Below are positions 1 through 7,915 of a DNA stretch of 29,735 bases, one piece after another. The notes beneath the pieces were generated by a model that searched no databases, was not told where the DNA came from, and worked only from the letters and a program-made list of their open reading frames with translations. The stretch is from positions 1 to 29,735 of the forward strand of contig CANBTO010000005.1 of assembly GCA_947372405.1 (NCBI GenBank). The letters run 5' to 3'. Numbering within the stretch: position 1 is the stretch's first letter; every line of letters starts with the position of its first letter. Origin of the DNA: Verrucomicrobiaceae bacterium. GTDB taxonomy: Bacteria > Verrucomicrobiota > Verrucomicrobiae > Verrucomicrobiales > Akkermansiaceae. The position numbers and the translations under genes were made by a program.

Positions 1-78
1 GGGGCCAAGCAGGTCGCCGGGCTGGCTGTAGTTTTTGAGCAACTCGTCGAGGAGCGCGTCGGTGATTTTCGGTTTCAT
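1..78 (-). CDS. IS256-family (mutator-type) transposase, N-terminal 26 codons only
   Basis: The frame starts at an ATG at position 78 and runs off the window edge. The residues MKPKITDALLDELL followed by a short linker and GDLLGP match the N-terminus I know for IS256/mutator-type DDE transposases, which begin with an acidic 'LLDELL' helix and then a 'dllG..Gll..L' stretch. The catalytic DDE residues would lie outside the window. The typical IS256-type terminal sequence about 60 bases upstream supports the call. Too little protein is visible to judge whether the gene is intact. Confidence 0.7.
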   Translation of the reverse strand, partial: MKPKITDALLDELLKNYSQPGDLLGP

Positions 79-144
79 GGGATGTGCTGGTTCTGTTGAT
101 GGGGCACATCAGCGGAGAAAGCACTTACACAAAATTTATGACAC
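1..144 (-). mobile_element. One end of an IS256-family insertion sequence
   Basis: The element includes the transposase start and its upstream terminal region. Read on the minus strand, the outer end is GTGTCATAAATTTTGTGTAA followed by GTGCTTTC (about 119-144), the AT-rich terminus I associate with IS256-family inverted repeats. The exact boundary is uncertain by a few bases. The opposite end and any target duplication lie beyond position 1. The element interrupts the DUF2721 reading frame described next. Confidence 0.65.
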
Positions 145-267
145 CCCCACCACTCCATGAAGGCTGCGGATCAGCGCGGAGAGATGCAGAAAGCGGTTCG
201 TGAACGAAAGGAACAGCAGGCTGATCGCCGGAAACAGCAGGGCGGGAGTGGAAACCTCAAGCGTCAT
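136..267 (-). pseudogene. DUF2721 family membrane protein, truncated by the IS256 element
   Basis: A minus-strand frame starts at ATG 267 (an in-frame ATG at 285 would add six residues). It encodes MTLEVSTPALLFPAISLLFL and then SFTNRFLHLSALIRSLHG before running into a TAA inside the insertion-sequence end. The pattern 'TPALLFPAISLL...TNRFL.L..LIR.LH' is the first transmembrane helix and the following conserved stretch of the DUF2721 family, whose members are about 130-160 residues. Only about 38 native residues remain; the last few before the stop are encoded by the junction. The rest, if still present, would be on the far side of the element. The molecular function of DUF2721 is unknown. Confidence 0.65.
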
Positions 268-327
268 ACCGGAGCCTACCCGCATGACGCCGGAGGATGA
301 AGCACCAAGTCCGGACGGGCGGGTTTG

Positions 328-1338
328 TCAGAACCTGAGGGTGAACGCCGCGCGGATGCGGTAGTCCGGCACCGCCTGCAGCTCCGTGTTGTGCATCATC
401 ACCGGCAGGTCGAAGCCGATCTCGCCTGTCATGGTTCCGTAGGATGCGAGCAGCCTCGGCCCGAGATAGACCGCGGTGATGCCGGTGTCTCCGGCGGAAG
501 ATCCTTGGAACGTATCGGTGCCCTTGGTTTCACCGGAGGCCGCGAATTGCAACGCGATCGAGCGGGTCGCCCCGCGCACGGCATACCACCCGGGACCGGC
601 GCTCCAGGTGAAGTCGTTGGCATAGCGGTAGGAATGCCGGCCCTCGCCGCGCAGCGCATACTGGCAGTCGCCTTGGAAAAACCAGTCGCCACGGCGCAAT
701 GAAACCTCGGTGCCCAGGATGCCGTCAACGGAACCACTGCCAAGGGCGAGGTCATGGCCGTGGATGCCGCTCTCGGGCGCGCCCGGCACCTCCACTTCGT
801 GGAACTCCTCCTTGAGGCGGCTGCTGTCGCCGGTCGGCAGCTTGATGCCGGCCAGCAGGCTCCACGAGGCGTCCGTATCCGCCCGCGGTGAGGGACCGGA
901 TTTTCCGCCATGGGCGGGATCCATGGGGCAGGTGGTCGCAGCCGGTTTCCGGCGCAGCAGTTCGTAGCGGGCGATCAACGAGATGTCGCCAAGCCCGGAC
1001 TCGGTTCCTTCGTCAATGGCGAAACCTTCGGGACGGCGGTATTCGCGGTAGATCAGCGGAATGCCAAGCTGCAGGTCCAGCCGTTGATCGAGGAAGCTCC
1101 TGCCAACGATGATCTGGGTGATCGAGCTGTTGAGATACTGGCCGCTGGGATTCGCGACCTCGTCGCCCTCGAACTGGAGCGTGCCGAAACGGGTGAATTG
1201 TTCCGCGATGCTGACGTGCAGGCCGAGCTCGCCGTCGGAACCTCCCTTCGGCGGAGTGTAGCAGTTGCATAGATCGCAGGCAGTGGCTGCGGATACGGAT
1301 AACAGAACGGGAATAAGGGATTTGGAGATGGTTTTCAT
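328..1338 (-). CDS. Exported protein with CDLCNC motif, probable outer-membrane beta-barrel
   Basis: I do not recognise a named family. The ORF is open from 1437, but the ATG at 1338 gives a clean signal peptide (MKTISKSLIPVLLSVSAATA) followed at once by CDLCNCY, so this start is preferred (336 residues). The Cys after ATA could be lipidated, or the CxxCxC cluster could bind a metal. The remainder alternates polar and hydrophobic residues with many aromatics (for example a 'LDLQLGIPLIYREYRRP' stretch) and ends in 'IRAAFTLRF'. A terminal Phe is typical of outer-membrane barrels. The upstream neighbour carries a CPMC motif, so the two may act together, perhaps in metal handling; this is inference only. 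Confidence 0.6.
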   Translation of the reverse strand: MKTISKSLIPVLLSVSAATACDLCNCYTPPKGGSDGELGLHVSIAEQFTRFGTLQFEGDEVANPSGQYLNSSITQIIVGRSFLDQRLDLQLGIPLIYREYRRPEGFAIDEGTESGLGDISLIARYELLRRKPAATTCPMDPAHGGKSGPSPRADTDASWSLLAGIKLPTGDSSRLKEEFHEVEVPGAPESGIHGHDLALGSGSVDGILGTEVSLRRGDWFFQGDCQYALRGEGRHSYRYANDFTWSAGPGWYAVRGATRSIALQFAASGETKGTDTFQGSSAGDTGITAVYLGPRLLASYGTMTGEIGFDLPVMMHNTELQAVPDYRIRAAFTLRF

Positions 1339-1464
1339 GTGTTGGATATTTCTGATAGATAAACGCGAGGGCTCCGCCATGGATGGCGGGAAACGATTCA
1401 AGGACGCGGTGCGACGGGCACGGCGCGGTGGTTTCATGAGGCCGTCATGCGGCCAGTGGTCAGC

Positions 1465-1890
1465 TCAGGCCCGCGATGTTTCGGGGAAGGGCCGCGGCGG
1501 AGCTTCACGTCGGGATTCGCCCGCAACATGGAAGAAGTGTGTTTCCAGCAATGAAAATGCCGGAGCACCCAGGGCAGGCAGCTCGCTTGATGGAAGACCC
1601 GGATCCTTTTTGGCAAGTTTCTCAAGAGTCCCGCCGGGAAGATCGGGACGTGGTTCGCGCTCCTTGTCGGCGCGGATTTTCCGGCACATCGGGCACGGGT
1701 GCTCTCCGTCAAAGGTCATCTTCACCGCTTTCCTGATGCCATAGGTGCTCCCATAGTCGGCGAGCATGCCGGCCCAGGCGGCGGTCTGGAGCACGGCCCA
1801 TTGCCCACCCACGAGGTGGATGCAGACAAGGATGCAGAGCAGCCGGCCGAAACGAAGAATCACGTCCGCGAAGATTGTCGGCGGCGCCAC
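1465..1890 (-). CDS. Small membrane/exported protein with CPMCRKI motif, unknown function
   Basis: This 141-residue protein has a hydrophobic N-terminal helix (about residues 8-45, including LLCILVCIHLVGGQWAVLQ), a central EHPCPMCRKI motif near residue 67 and a proline-rich hydrophilic C-terminus. It begins 28 bases after the ftsW stop on the same strand and could be the last cistron of the dcw operon. The CxxC pair suggests metal binding or a redox role. I believe similar short CPxC proteins occur in other Verrucomicrobiota, but I cannot assign a family. Overlapping ORFs on both strands in this GC-rich stretch lower confidence slightly. Confidence 0.55.
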   Translation of the reverse strand: MAPPTIFADVILRFGRLLCILVCIHLVGGQWAVLQTAAWAGMLADYGSTYGIRKAVKMTFDGEHPCPMCRKIRADKEREPRPDLPGGTLEKLAKKDPGLPSSELPALGAPAFSLLETHFFHVAGESRREAPPRPFPETSRA

Positions 1891-1918
1891 CCGTGGTCAA
1901 TCCGGGTTTTGCAGCCGG

Positions 1919-3067
1919 TCACAGACGCACCGCGAGGCGGGTCTGGCGGGTGAGCGGAAATTCCTGCACGACGCGCGCGTGGGACCTGCGGTGGATGCCC
2001 ACCAGCATGCCGACGGCGGCGAGACTGAAGACCAGGCTGGTGCCACCGTAGCTCACGAATGGCAGCGCCAGTCCGTCGTTGGGAAGGAGCGCGGTGGTCA
2101 CGGCGACGTTCTGGATGGCCGGGACCACGATCACACAGGTGAGCCCCAATGCGACACAACGGTTGAACACCGTGTTGGCCTGCAGGGCGATGCCGCAGCC
2201 CGCCACGGCGATCAACACATAGCAAAGAATCGTCCCGAGCGTGAAGGGCAGGCCGAGTTCCTCGCCCACCACGGGGAAAATGAAGTCGATGTGCGCGAAG
2301 GTGAGCGTGCCGAATTTCTCCACACCATTGCCGAGGCCCACGCCCCAAGGGCCGCCATTGCCAAGAGCCAGCAGCGCGCGCCACTGCTGCATGCCGCGGT
2401 CGAGCTGGTTCACCGGATCGTCGAGATTGAGCCAGGCCTGGATGCGCGCCCAGCGGTTCTCATCATGTTTGAGATACCATCCTACGGCGGTGGCCATCGA
2501 GAGGGCGGTGGGCACCATGTACAAGAGGCGGGTGCCCACACAGAACAGGATCGCCGCGACAGCCACCGAGATCGAAAGCGCCGTTCCAACGTCCGTCTCA
2601 CCCGCGATGAGCACGAGCGGAATCCCCACGATGACGCCCGGTAGGATGAATCCGCGCCAGAAGGTGTGAACCTCGGTCTGCCAGCGGGCAAACCACGCGG
2701 CCAGACAGATCACCACCACCATGCGCGCCATTTCGGACGGCTGGAACTGGCCGAGAAACGGCAGCATGATCCAGCGCTTGGAGCCATAGATCGAAACCCC
2801 CACTGAGGGGACATAACAAAGCGCCAGCATCACGCAGGCCGCCACATACATCCAGGGTGCCAGCTTCCGGAACTTCTCGAGCGGGTAGCAGGCCATGAAA
2901 ACCGCTGTAACAAGCCCCAGGGACACCATCACCGCCTGGTGGCTCAGGAAATGATAATGGGATTCCATTCCCTTCACCCAGAACCCGGTGCTCGCCAGCA
3001 TGGTCAGCCCGAGCGCGACCAAGGCTGCGACGGCCGCGCAAAGAATGATGGAGCAGTAGCGGGACAT
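1919..3067 (-). CDS. ftsW: SEDS-family peptidoglycan glycosyltransferase FtsW
   Basis: FtsW polymerises lipid II glycan at the division septum together with the class B PBP FtsI, which is encoded upstream in this operon. The 382-residue protein has about ten hydrophobic helices. Visible SEDS signatures are the GSKRWI...FQPSEMA motif (about residues 95-112), the GETDVGTAL stretch after the fourth helix, VGEELG, and the C-terminal LALPFVSYGGTSLV. The usual 'LLPxTG' is 'LLPNDG' here. The gene lies 36 bases after the LysM gene. It could formally be RodA, but its position in the dcw cluster favours FtsW. No murG follows, unlike many dcw clusters. Confidence 0.93.
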   Translation of the reverse strand: MSRYCSIILCAAVAALVALGLTMLASTGFWVKGMESHYHFLSHQAVMVSLGLVTAVFMACYPLEKFRKLAPWMYVAACVMLALCYVPSVGVSIYGSKRWIMLPFLGQFQPSEMARMVVVICLAAWFARWQTEVHTFWRGFILPGVIVGIPLVLIAGETDVGTALSISVAVAAILFCVGTRLLYMVPTALSMATAVGWYLKHDENRWARIQAWLNLDDPVNQLDRGMQQWRALLALGNGGPWGVGLGNGVEKFGTLTFAHIDFIFPVVGEELGLPFTLGTILCYVLIAVAGCGIALQANTVFNRCVALGLTCVIVVPAIQNVAVTTALLPNDGLALPFVSYGGTSLVFSLAAVGMLVGIHRRSHARVVQEFPLTRQTRLAVRL

Positions 3068-3103
3068 GGGAGACCTGGAATCTAAAACCTCAAAACCGGA
3101 AAT

Positions 3104-4012
3104 TCATCCCTGCGGAATGACGATCTTCATGCCGGGTTTCATTTTGCGTGCGTCGCTGATGCCGTTGGCGCGCATGATGCTGTCCTGGCTGATCTTGTAT
3201 TTGCTGGCGATGCGCCAGATGCTGTCGCCGGGCTGGACAACGTAGGATTTGCCGCTGGCGGTGGACGTCTTGGTAGAAGCGGAGCCGCTGGTCTTGGTGG
3301 AAGAAGCAACAGCGGACGTCTTGCCGGATGTCGTGGTGGCGGACGCTTTCGGTGATGTGGAAACCGGTGTCTTTGTGGAGCTGTCATGTGTCACTTTCGG
3401 ATGGACGAGTTGGGCCTTGGGCGCGTTGGCCACATCCACCGCCTCGACGAGGCCGCGATCACGGTCCGAGGGAGTCTGCTCGCGGATCGCGGTGAGTTCC
3501 GGAGGTTCCACCGCGACGATTCGCTTGGGAGGAATGCGCAGGATCAGGCCGGGGCCGATGTCCACATGCTTGTTGAGCAGGCGGAGATCCCCCTCGTCCA
3601 CCCCTTCTGCAGCGGCGATGCGGGCGTAATTGTCACCCGGCCTGACGACGTAGGGTTTCTCCCCCGCGGTTAGACGCGGCAGATCATCGCGGCGGGCCGG
3701 TGCGGTGGTGGCAGCCGCAGCTGCCGGGGCCGCGGCCTCGGTCTTGGTGGTCTTTGCGGTACTGTCCACCGGACGCCCGTCGAGAAAACGCTGGTGGAAG
3801 AAGATCAGGCCGATCGCGACGATGTGGATCAGGAAGATGATCGTCAGCGCCCGGGATATCTTCGATCCGCCATCATCGGCTTCGATTTCGGCACCGGGTG
3901 CGGCTGCCGCCGCGGCGACACGCTGCTTGCGGTTGCGGGTGACGGCACTGAGGCGGCGGAAGATTCCCTTGGGAACCGGACGGCGTTTGACGGGGAGTGT
4001 GTGGAGTTTCAT
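3104..4012 (-). CDS. Single-pass membrane protein with two LysM domains
   Basis: The 302-residue protein has a basic cytoplasmic N-terminus (1-50), one transmembrane helix (about 53-73, ALTIIFLIHIVAIGLIFFH), an Ala/Thr-rich linker, LysM domain 1 (about 119-162, YVVRPGDNYARIA), a long Ser/Thr/Lys linker with repeated KTS motifs, and LysM domain 2 at the C-terminus (about 255-302, YVVQPGDSIWRIASKYKIS). LysM domains bind GlcNAc-containing glycans, so the type II topology would place both on peptidoglycan in the periplasm. It lies 9 bases after murD and 36 before ftsW, which argues for a role in septal wall synthesis or its positioning. No catalytic domain is visible. Confidence 0.85.
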   Translation of the reverse strand: MKLHTLPVKRRPVPKGIFRRLSAVTRNRKQRVAAAAAAPGAEIEADDGGSKISRALTIIFLIHIVAIGLIFFHQRFLDGRPVDSTAKTTKTEAAAPAAAAATTAPARRDDLPRLTAGEKPYVVRPGDNYARIAAAEGVDEGDLRLLNKHVDIGPGLILRIPPKRIVAVEPPELTAIREQTPSDRDRGLVEAVDVANAPKAQLVHPKVTHDSSTKTPVSTSPKASATTTSGKTSAVASSTKTSGSASTKTSTASGKSYVVQPGDSIWRIASKYKISQDSIMRANGISDARKMKPGMKIVIPQG

Positions 4013-4021
4013 GGCGAAGTG

Positions 4022-5332
4022 TTAGCGAAGTTGGTGGACGAGATCACGAAAGGTGTTGCCTCGCTGTTCGTAGCCGGTGAACTGGTCGAACGACGAGGTT
4101 CCAGGAGACAGGAGGACGGTGGAGCCGCGCGGAGCGAGGCTGCGGGCGGTGGCGACCGCGTCCGCGAGAGTGGAGACCGATTCACTCGGCACCGCCCCGG
4201 AAAACAAGGCGGCGAGCGGCCGGGCGATCTGCCCGAAGGTGACGGTGCCGAGCGCCTTTTCGCGCAGCAGCGGAAGCACGGACGTGTAATCGAGACCTTT
4301 GTCCTTGCCGCCAGCGATGAGCACGACCGGGCGGGTCTGCGAACGCAGCGCGCTTTCAAGCGCGTGGAGGTTGGTGGCCTTGGAATCGTTGAGATATTCG
4401 ACGCCGTCGAGCGTGCGGACGAGCTCGCAGCGGTGGGGCGGCGGCGCGTAGCCGCGCAGCGCCTCGCGCGCCGTGGCGGCGGAGACGCCCAGCGCTTCGC
4501 ATGCGGCCATCGCGGCCATCGTGTTCTCCGAGTTATGAAGTCCGCGCAGGCTGGTTTCATGCTCCATGTCCAGGCGGATGGAGCCGCCATGATGGATCAC
4601 GTGGCCGTCGGAGAACCAGTCCGCATCGGGATCGGTGGTGGAGAACGAAACGGTCTTTGTTGTTAGAGCGGGCAGCTCCTCGCCACTGCGGATCACCACG
4701 GTGTCCTCCGCGCCCTGGTTTTCAAAAATACGAAGCTTGGCCGCGCGATAGGCCTCCACGGTGGGATAGCGGTCCATGTGGTCCGGCGCGAAGTTCAGCC
4801 ACACCGCCACGTGCGGGTGCAGCGTGCGGATGGTCTCGAGCTGGAACGAGCTGAGCTCGAGCGCCACGGCGGCGGGCGGATTGGCTGATAGAACCACCTC
4901 GGCGAAGGGCGTGCCGTAGTTGCCACAGGGCGTGCCGCCCATGCCCGCCTGTGCGAGGATGCGGGCCACCAACTCGGTGGTGGTCGTCTTGCCGTTGGTG
5001 CCGGTGATGCCGACGATTTTCCCCTGATAGAAACGCGCCGCGAGCTCGACCTCGCCGACGACCTCCGAAGTATTGCGCGAGAAAGCCGCGACATATGGCC
5101 CGTAGGTGTCGATGCCCGGGCTGACCACCAGCAGATCGGAAACCACCGCCTCCCCCTGAGCGGCAGTGGCGTTCGGATGGATCTCCACGTCCGCCGGCAT
5201 GCCCGCGAAGGCATCCGGATCGGCAAGGTCCCATGCCGAGACACGCGCGCCCTCACGCAGGCCAAGCATCGCCGCGGCCCGGCCGCTGCGGCCGACTCCG
5301 AGGATCGCGATGTGTTTTCCGGCGAGGTTCAT
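4022..5332 (-). CDS. murD: UDP-N-acetylmuramoyl-L-alanine--D-glutamate ligase
   Basis: MurD adds D-glutamate to UDP-MurNAc-L-Ala in the cytoplasm using ATP. The 436-residue length is normal. The N-terminal Rossmann motif reads ILGVGRSGRAA (about 10-20), the ATP-binding loop is GITGTNGKTTTTE (108-120), and the Mur ligase central and C-terminal signatures include LNFAPDHMDRY, LNDSKATN and GGKDKGLDY. The C-terminal LLSPGTSSFDQF is diagnostic for MurD. The start is one base after the mraY stop, so translation is probably coupled. The LysM gene follows after 9 bases. Confidence 0.97.
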   Translation of the reverse strand: MNLAGKHIAILGVGRSGRAAAMLGLREGARVSAWDLADPDAFAGMPADVEIHPNATAAQGEAVVSDLLVVSPGIDTYGPYVAAFSRNTSEVVGEVELAARFYQGKIVGITGTNGKTTTTELVARILAQAGMGGTPCGNYGTPFAEVVLSANPPAAVALELSSFQLETIRTLHPHVAVWLNFAPDHMDRYPTVEAYRAAKLRIFENQGAEDTVVIRSGEELPALTTKTVSFSTTDPDADWFSDGHVIHHGGSIRLDMEHETSLRGLHNSENTMAAMAACEALGVSAATAREALRGYAPPPHRCELVRTLDGVEYLNDSKATNLHALESALRSQTRPVVLIAGGKDKGLDYTSVLPLLREKALGTVTFGQIARPLAALFSGAVPSESVSTLADAVATARSLAPRGSTVLLSPGTSSFDQFTGYEQRGNTFRDLVHQLR

Positions 5333-5333
5333 T

Positions 5334-6551
5334 TCAGGCGATTTTGAGGATGGCCAGACCGAAGAGGGCCAGCATGATCGAGAGGATCCAGAAGCGGATG
5401 ATCACCTGGTTCTCGTGCCAGCCGAGAAGTTCAAAGTGATGGTGGATGGGCGACATCTTGAAGATCCGTTTCTTGCGAAGCTTGAAACTGCCGACCTGTA
5501 GGATGACGGACATCGCCTCCATCACGAAGATGCCGCCGATGATGACCAGCAGCAGCTCCTGCTTCGTGCTGATGGCGGCGGTGCCGAGCGCTCCGCCGAT
5601 TGCCAGCGAACCCGTATCACCCATGAAGACCTTCGCGGGATGACAGTTGAACCAAAGGAATCCGAAGCCGGCGCCGGCCAGCGCCATCAGGAACACGGCG
5701 AGCTCTCCGATATAGAGGTTGTGAGGAATCACCAGGTACTCGACGGACATGAAATAATGACCCGCGAGATAGGCGAGCAGCGCATAGGACAGCGCGGCGC
5801 TGATCGTGCAACCGGTGGCAAGGCCGTCCAGACCGTCCGTTAGATTCACCGCGTTCGAGCACCCGACGATGATCAGCGCGAAGAACGGAATGACCAGCAG
5901 GCCGAGATCGACCAGCGGAAACTTGAACAGCGGGAAGCAGATCGAGCCGATGCCGATGGGGATGATGTGTTTGAGGTTGTCCTTGCCCAGACAGAATCCG
6001 GCTTCGTCCCCGGAGATCTGGGAAGGGCTGGCTCCAATGCCTGAGATCTGCGGTTTGTAATAAATGAAAATCGCGGCGACGAGAGCGATGATGATCTGCC
6101 AGGCCAGCTTCTTGCGGCTGCTGATGCCGTCGGACTTCTTCTCCCTCACCTTCTTGTAGTCATCGCACAGACCAAGCAGTCCGCATGCGGACATCGTGCA
6201 GGCGCACACCGCGACGAAGGGGTTCAACGGGCGCGCGCAGATCAGGGTGGAAACCAGCACCGTGCCGATGATGAGCACTCCGCCCATCGTCGGGGTGCCG
6301 AGTTTCCCGCCATGGAGCTCAGCGAGTTTGTGGACCTCCTCCGCAGTGCGGATCGGTTGGCCGACCTTGAGTGAGATCAGCTTGCGGATCACCCGCGGTC
6401 CGGCGATCAGAGACAGGATGAATGCTAACAGACCCGCGCAGGCGGCGCGGAAGGTGATGTATTGGAACAGATTGAGGAAACGGCATGAAACCGCCCACGC
6501 TTCTCCGTGTTCGAATGCATTGAGCCAGTAATCGTAAATCGCGGGAAGCAT
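5334..6551 (-). CDS. mraY: Phospho-N-acetylmuramoyl-pentapeptide transferase
   Basis: MraY transfers phospho-MurNAc-pentapeptide to undecaprenyl phosphate, making lipid I at the inner membrane. The 405-residue protein is longer than the usual 320-360. The extra length is an N-terminal helix region and a cytoplasmic or periplasmic loop around residues 165-200 (containing SGDEAGFCLGKDN). Family signatures are clear: KLGTPTMGGVLII, NLTDGLDGLATG with its catalytic Asp residues, FMGDTGSLAIGG and the C-terminal SPIHHHFELLGWHE. The start codon shares one base with the murF stop (TGATG), indicating translational coupling. Confidence 0.97.
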   Translation of the reverse strand: MLPAIYDYWLNAFEHGEAWAVSCRFLNLFQYITFRAACAGLLAFILSLIAGPRVIRKLISLKVGQPIRTAEEVHKLAELHGGKLGTPTMGGVLIIGTVLVSTLICARPLNPFVAVCACTMSACGLLGLCDDYKKVREKKSDGISSRKKLAWQIIIALVAAIFIYYKPQISGIGASPSQISGDEAGFCLGKDNLKHIIPIGIGSICFPLFKFPLVDLGLLVIPFFALIIVGCSNAVNLTDGLDGLATGCTISAALSYALLAYLAGHYFMSVEYLVIPHNLYIGELAVFLMALAGAGFGFLWFNCHPAKVFMGDTGSLAIGGALGTAAISTKQELLLVIIGGIFVMEAMSVILQVGSFKLRKKRIFKMSPIHHHFELLGWHENQVIIRFWILSIMLALFGLAILKIA

Positions 6552-7915
6552 CAGTTTCTGGGAAAAGCGGAGTTCATGACCTTTTCGACGGTGGCGGTCC
6601 GGCTGCCTTTGAAGAGAACGACGTCGCCGGCTTTCGCCTCGCGGGACAGCCAGCCCGCGGCATCGTCGAGCACCGGGAACCAGGGCGCGCCTTTCGCGCC
6701 TTCGGCGATGCCCTCCGCACCTTCACCGACGGCGATCACTGTTAGGCCGCGATCCGCAGCGAGCTCGCCAGTTCTAAGGTGCGCTGCGGGCGCGAACGTG
6801 CCAAGCTCGCCCATGCGGCCCAGCACGATGATGCGGCGGGCGCCGTTGTTAACGGGGGCGTCCGCAAGCGTCTCGATGGCGGCGGCCATCGACTCCGGAT
6901 TTGCGTTGTATGTATCATCAATCACGCTGACGCCGCGGGATTCATAGCGGGCCAGCCTTCCACCTGTTAGTGACGCCGATGAAAGGCCGATGGCGATCTC
7001 CGCGATGGGAACCCCGAGTTTCCAGCCGACACCGGCGGCTAGCAGCGCGTTGGTGACCATGTGTTTTCCCGGCACCGGAAGATCCACCTCCGCCGAACCC
7101 TCGCCCTCGATGACCAGGTCGAAGATCGTGCGGTCCGCCTCGAAGCGGAGGTTTTCCGCGCGGACGCGGCCCCGTCCATTACCTACCGGGATGATCGTGC
7201 CCTTGGTGCGGTTACGGAAATATTCGTGGTAGTCGCAGGTCGCGGGGATGAAGAGAATACCGTCTTGCGGTAGAGCGCGGGCAAGGGTGCCCTTCTCCTC
7301 GGCGATGGCGTCGCGCGAACCGAGAAACTCGATGTGCGCGGTGCCGATGTTGGTGATGATCCCGTATTTCGGCCGGGAGATCTCGCAGAGCGGGGCAATC
7401 TCGCCGGCGTGGTTCATGCCCATCTCCCAGACCGCGGCGGTATGCTCCGGGGTGGTGGCCAGCACCGTTAGAGGGACTCCGATGTGGTTGTTCAGATTGC
7501 CACGGGTGGCGGAGACATTATATCGTCTTGATAAAACGGCAGAGGTGAAGTCCTTGGTGCTGGTCTTGCCGTTGGAACCAGTGATGCCCACCACAGGAAT
7601 GTCGAGTTGCTTGCGCCACCAATGGGCCAGCCGCTGGAGTGCGCGCAGCGTATCCGACACGACGATCGCCGCCGCACCTCCCTCAAGACCGCCCTGCCAA
7701 TTGTGAACGACAACCACGGCGGCACCCTTGTCCAATGCGGTCTTGGAGAAGGCGTCGCCATCGAAATGCTCGCCGCGCAGAGCGAAAAACACGCATCCCG
7801 GCGCAAGCGTCCGCGTGTCCGTGGAAACCCCGCCGGACGCGAGCGCGTCGGGATTTCCCGCGGCGACGTGCGTGCCGAGGATCTCCGCGATCTGACTTGC
7901 GGTGAGGGGTTTCAT
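6551..7915 (-). CDS. murF: UDP-N-acetylmuramoyl-tripeptide--D-alanyl-D-alanine ligase
   Basis: MurF completes the cytoplasmic UDP-MurNAc-pentapeptide by adding D-Ala-D-Ala. At 454 residues it has the usual size. Visible motifs are the N-terminal STDTRTLAPGCVFFALRGEHFDG, the ATP loop VVGITGSNGKTSTKD (about 108-122), MGMNHAGEI, ITNIGTAHIEFLGS and DDTYNANPESM. The NANP-type signature separates MurF from MurC, MurD and MurE. The start overlaps the murE stop by four bases (ATGA) and the stop overlaps the mraY start by one. No gene for D-Ala-D-Ala ligase is present in the window to supply the substrate. Confidence 0.97.
   Translation of the reverse strand: MKPLTASQIAEILGTHVAAGNPDALASGGVSTDTRTLAPGCVFFALRGEHFDGDAFSKTALDKGAAVVVVHNWQGGLEGGAAAIVVSDTLRALQRLAHWWRKQLDIPVVGITGSNGKTSTKDFTSAVLSRRYNVSATRGNLNNHIGVPLTVLATTPEHTAAVWEMGMNHAGEIAPLCEISRPKYGIITNIGTAHIEFLGSRDAIAEEKGTLARALPQDGILFIPATCDYHEYFRNRTKGTIIPVGNGRGRVRAENLRFEADRTIFDLVIEGEGSAEVDLPVPGKHMVTNALLAAGVGWKLGVPIAEIAIGLSSASLTGGRLARYESRGVSVIDDTYNANPESMAAAIETLADAPVNNGARRIIVLGRMGELGTFAPAAHLRTGELAADRGLTVIAVGEGAEGIAEGAKGAPWFPVLDDAAGWLSREAKAGDVVLFKGSRTATVEKVMNSAFPRN

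Noticed and set aside
1339..1437. Longer start for the CDLCNC protein
   Set aside because: It would place 33 Arg/Pro-rich residues in front of a clean signal peptide.
1434..1712. Alternative minus-strand ORF of 92 codons
   Set aside because: It overlaps the CPMCRKI frame in another phase and shows no helix, motif or coding-like composition.
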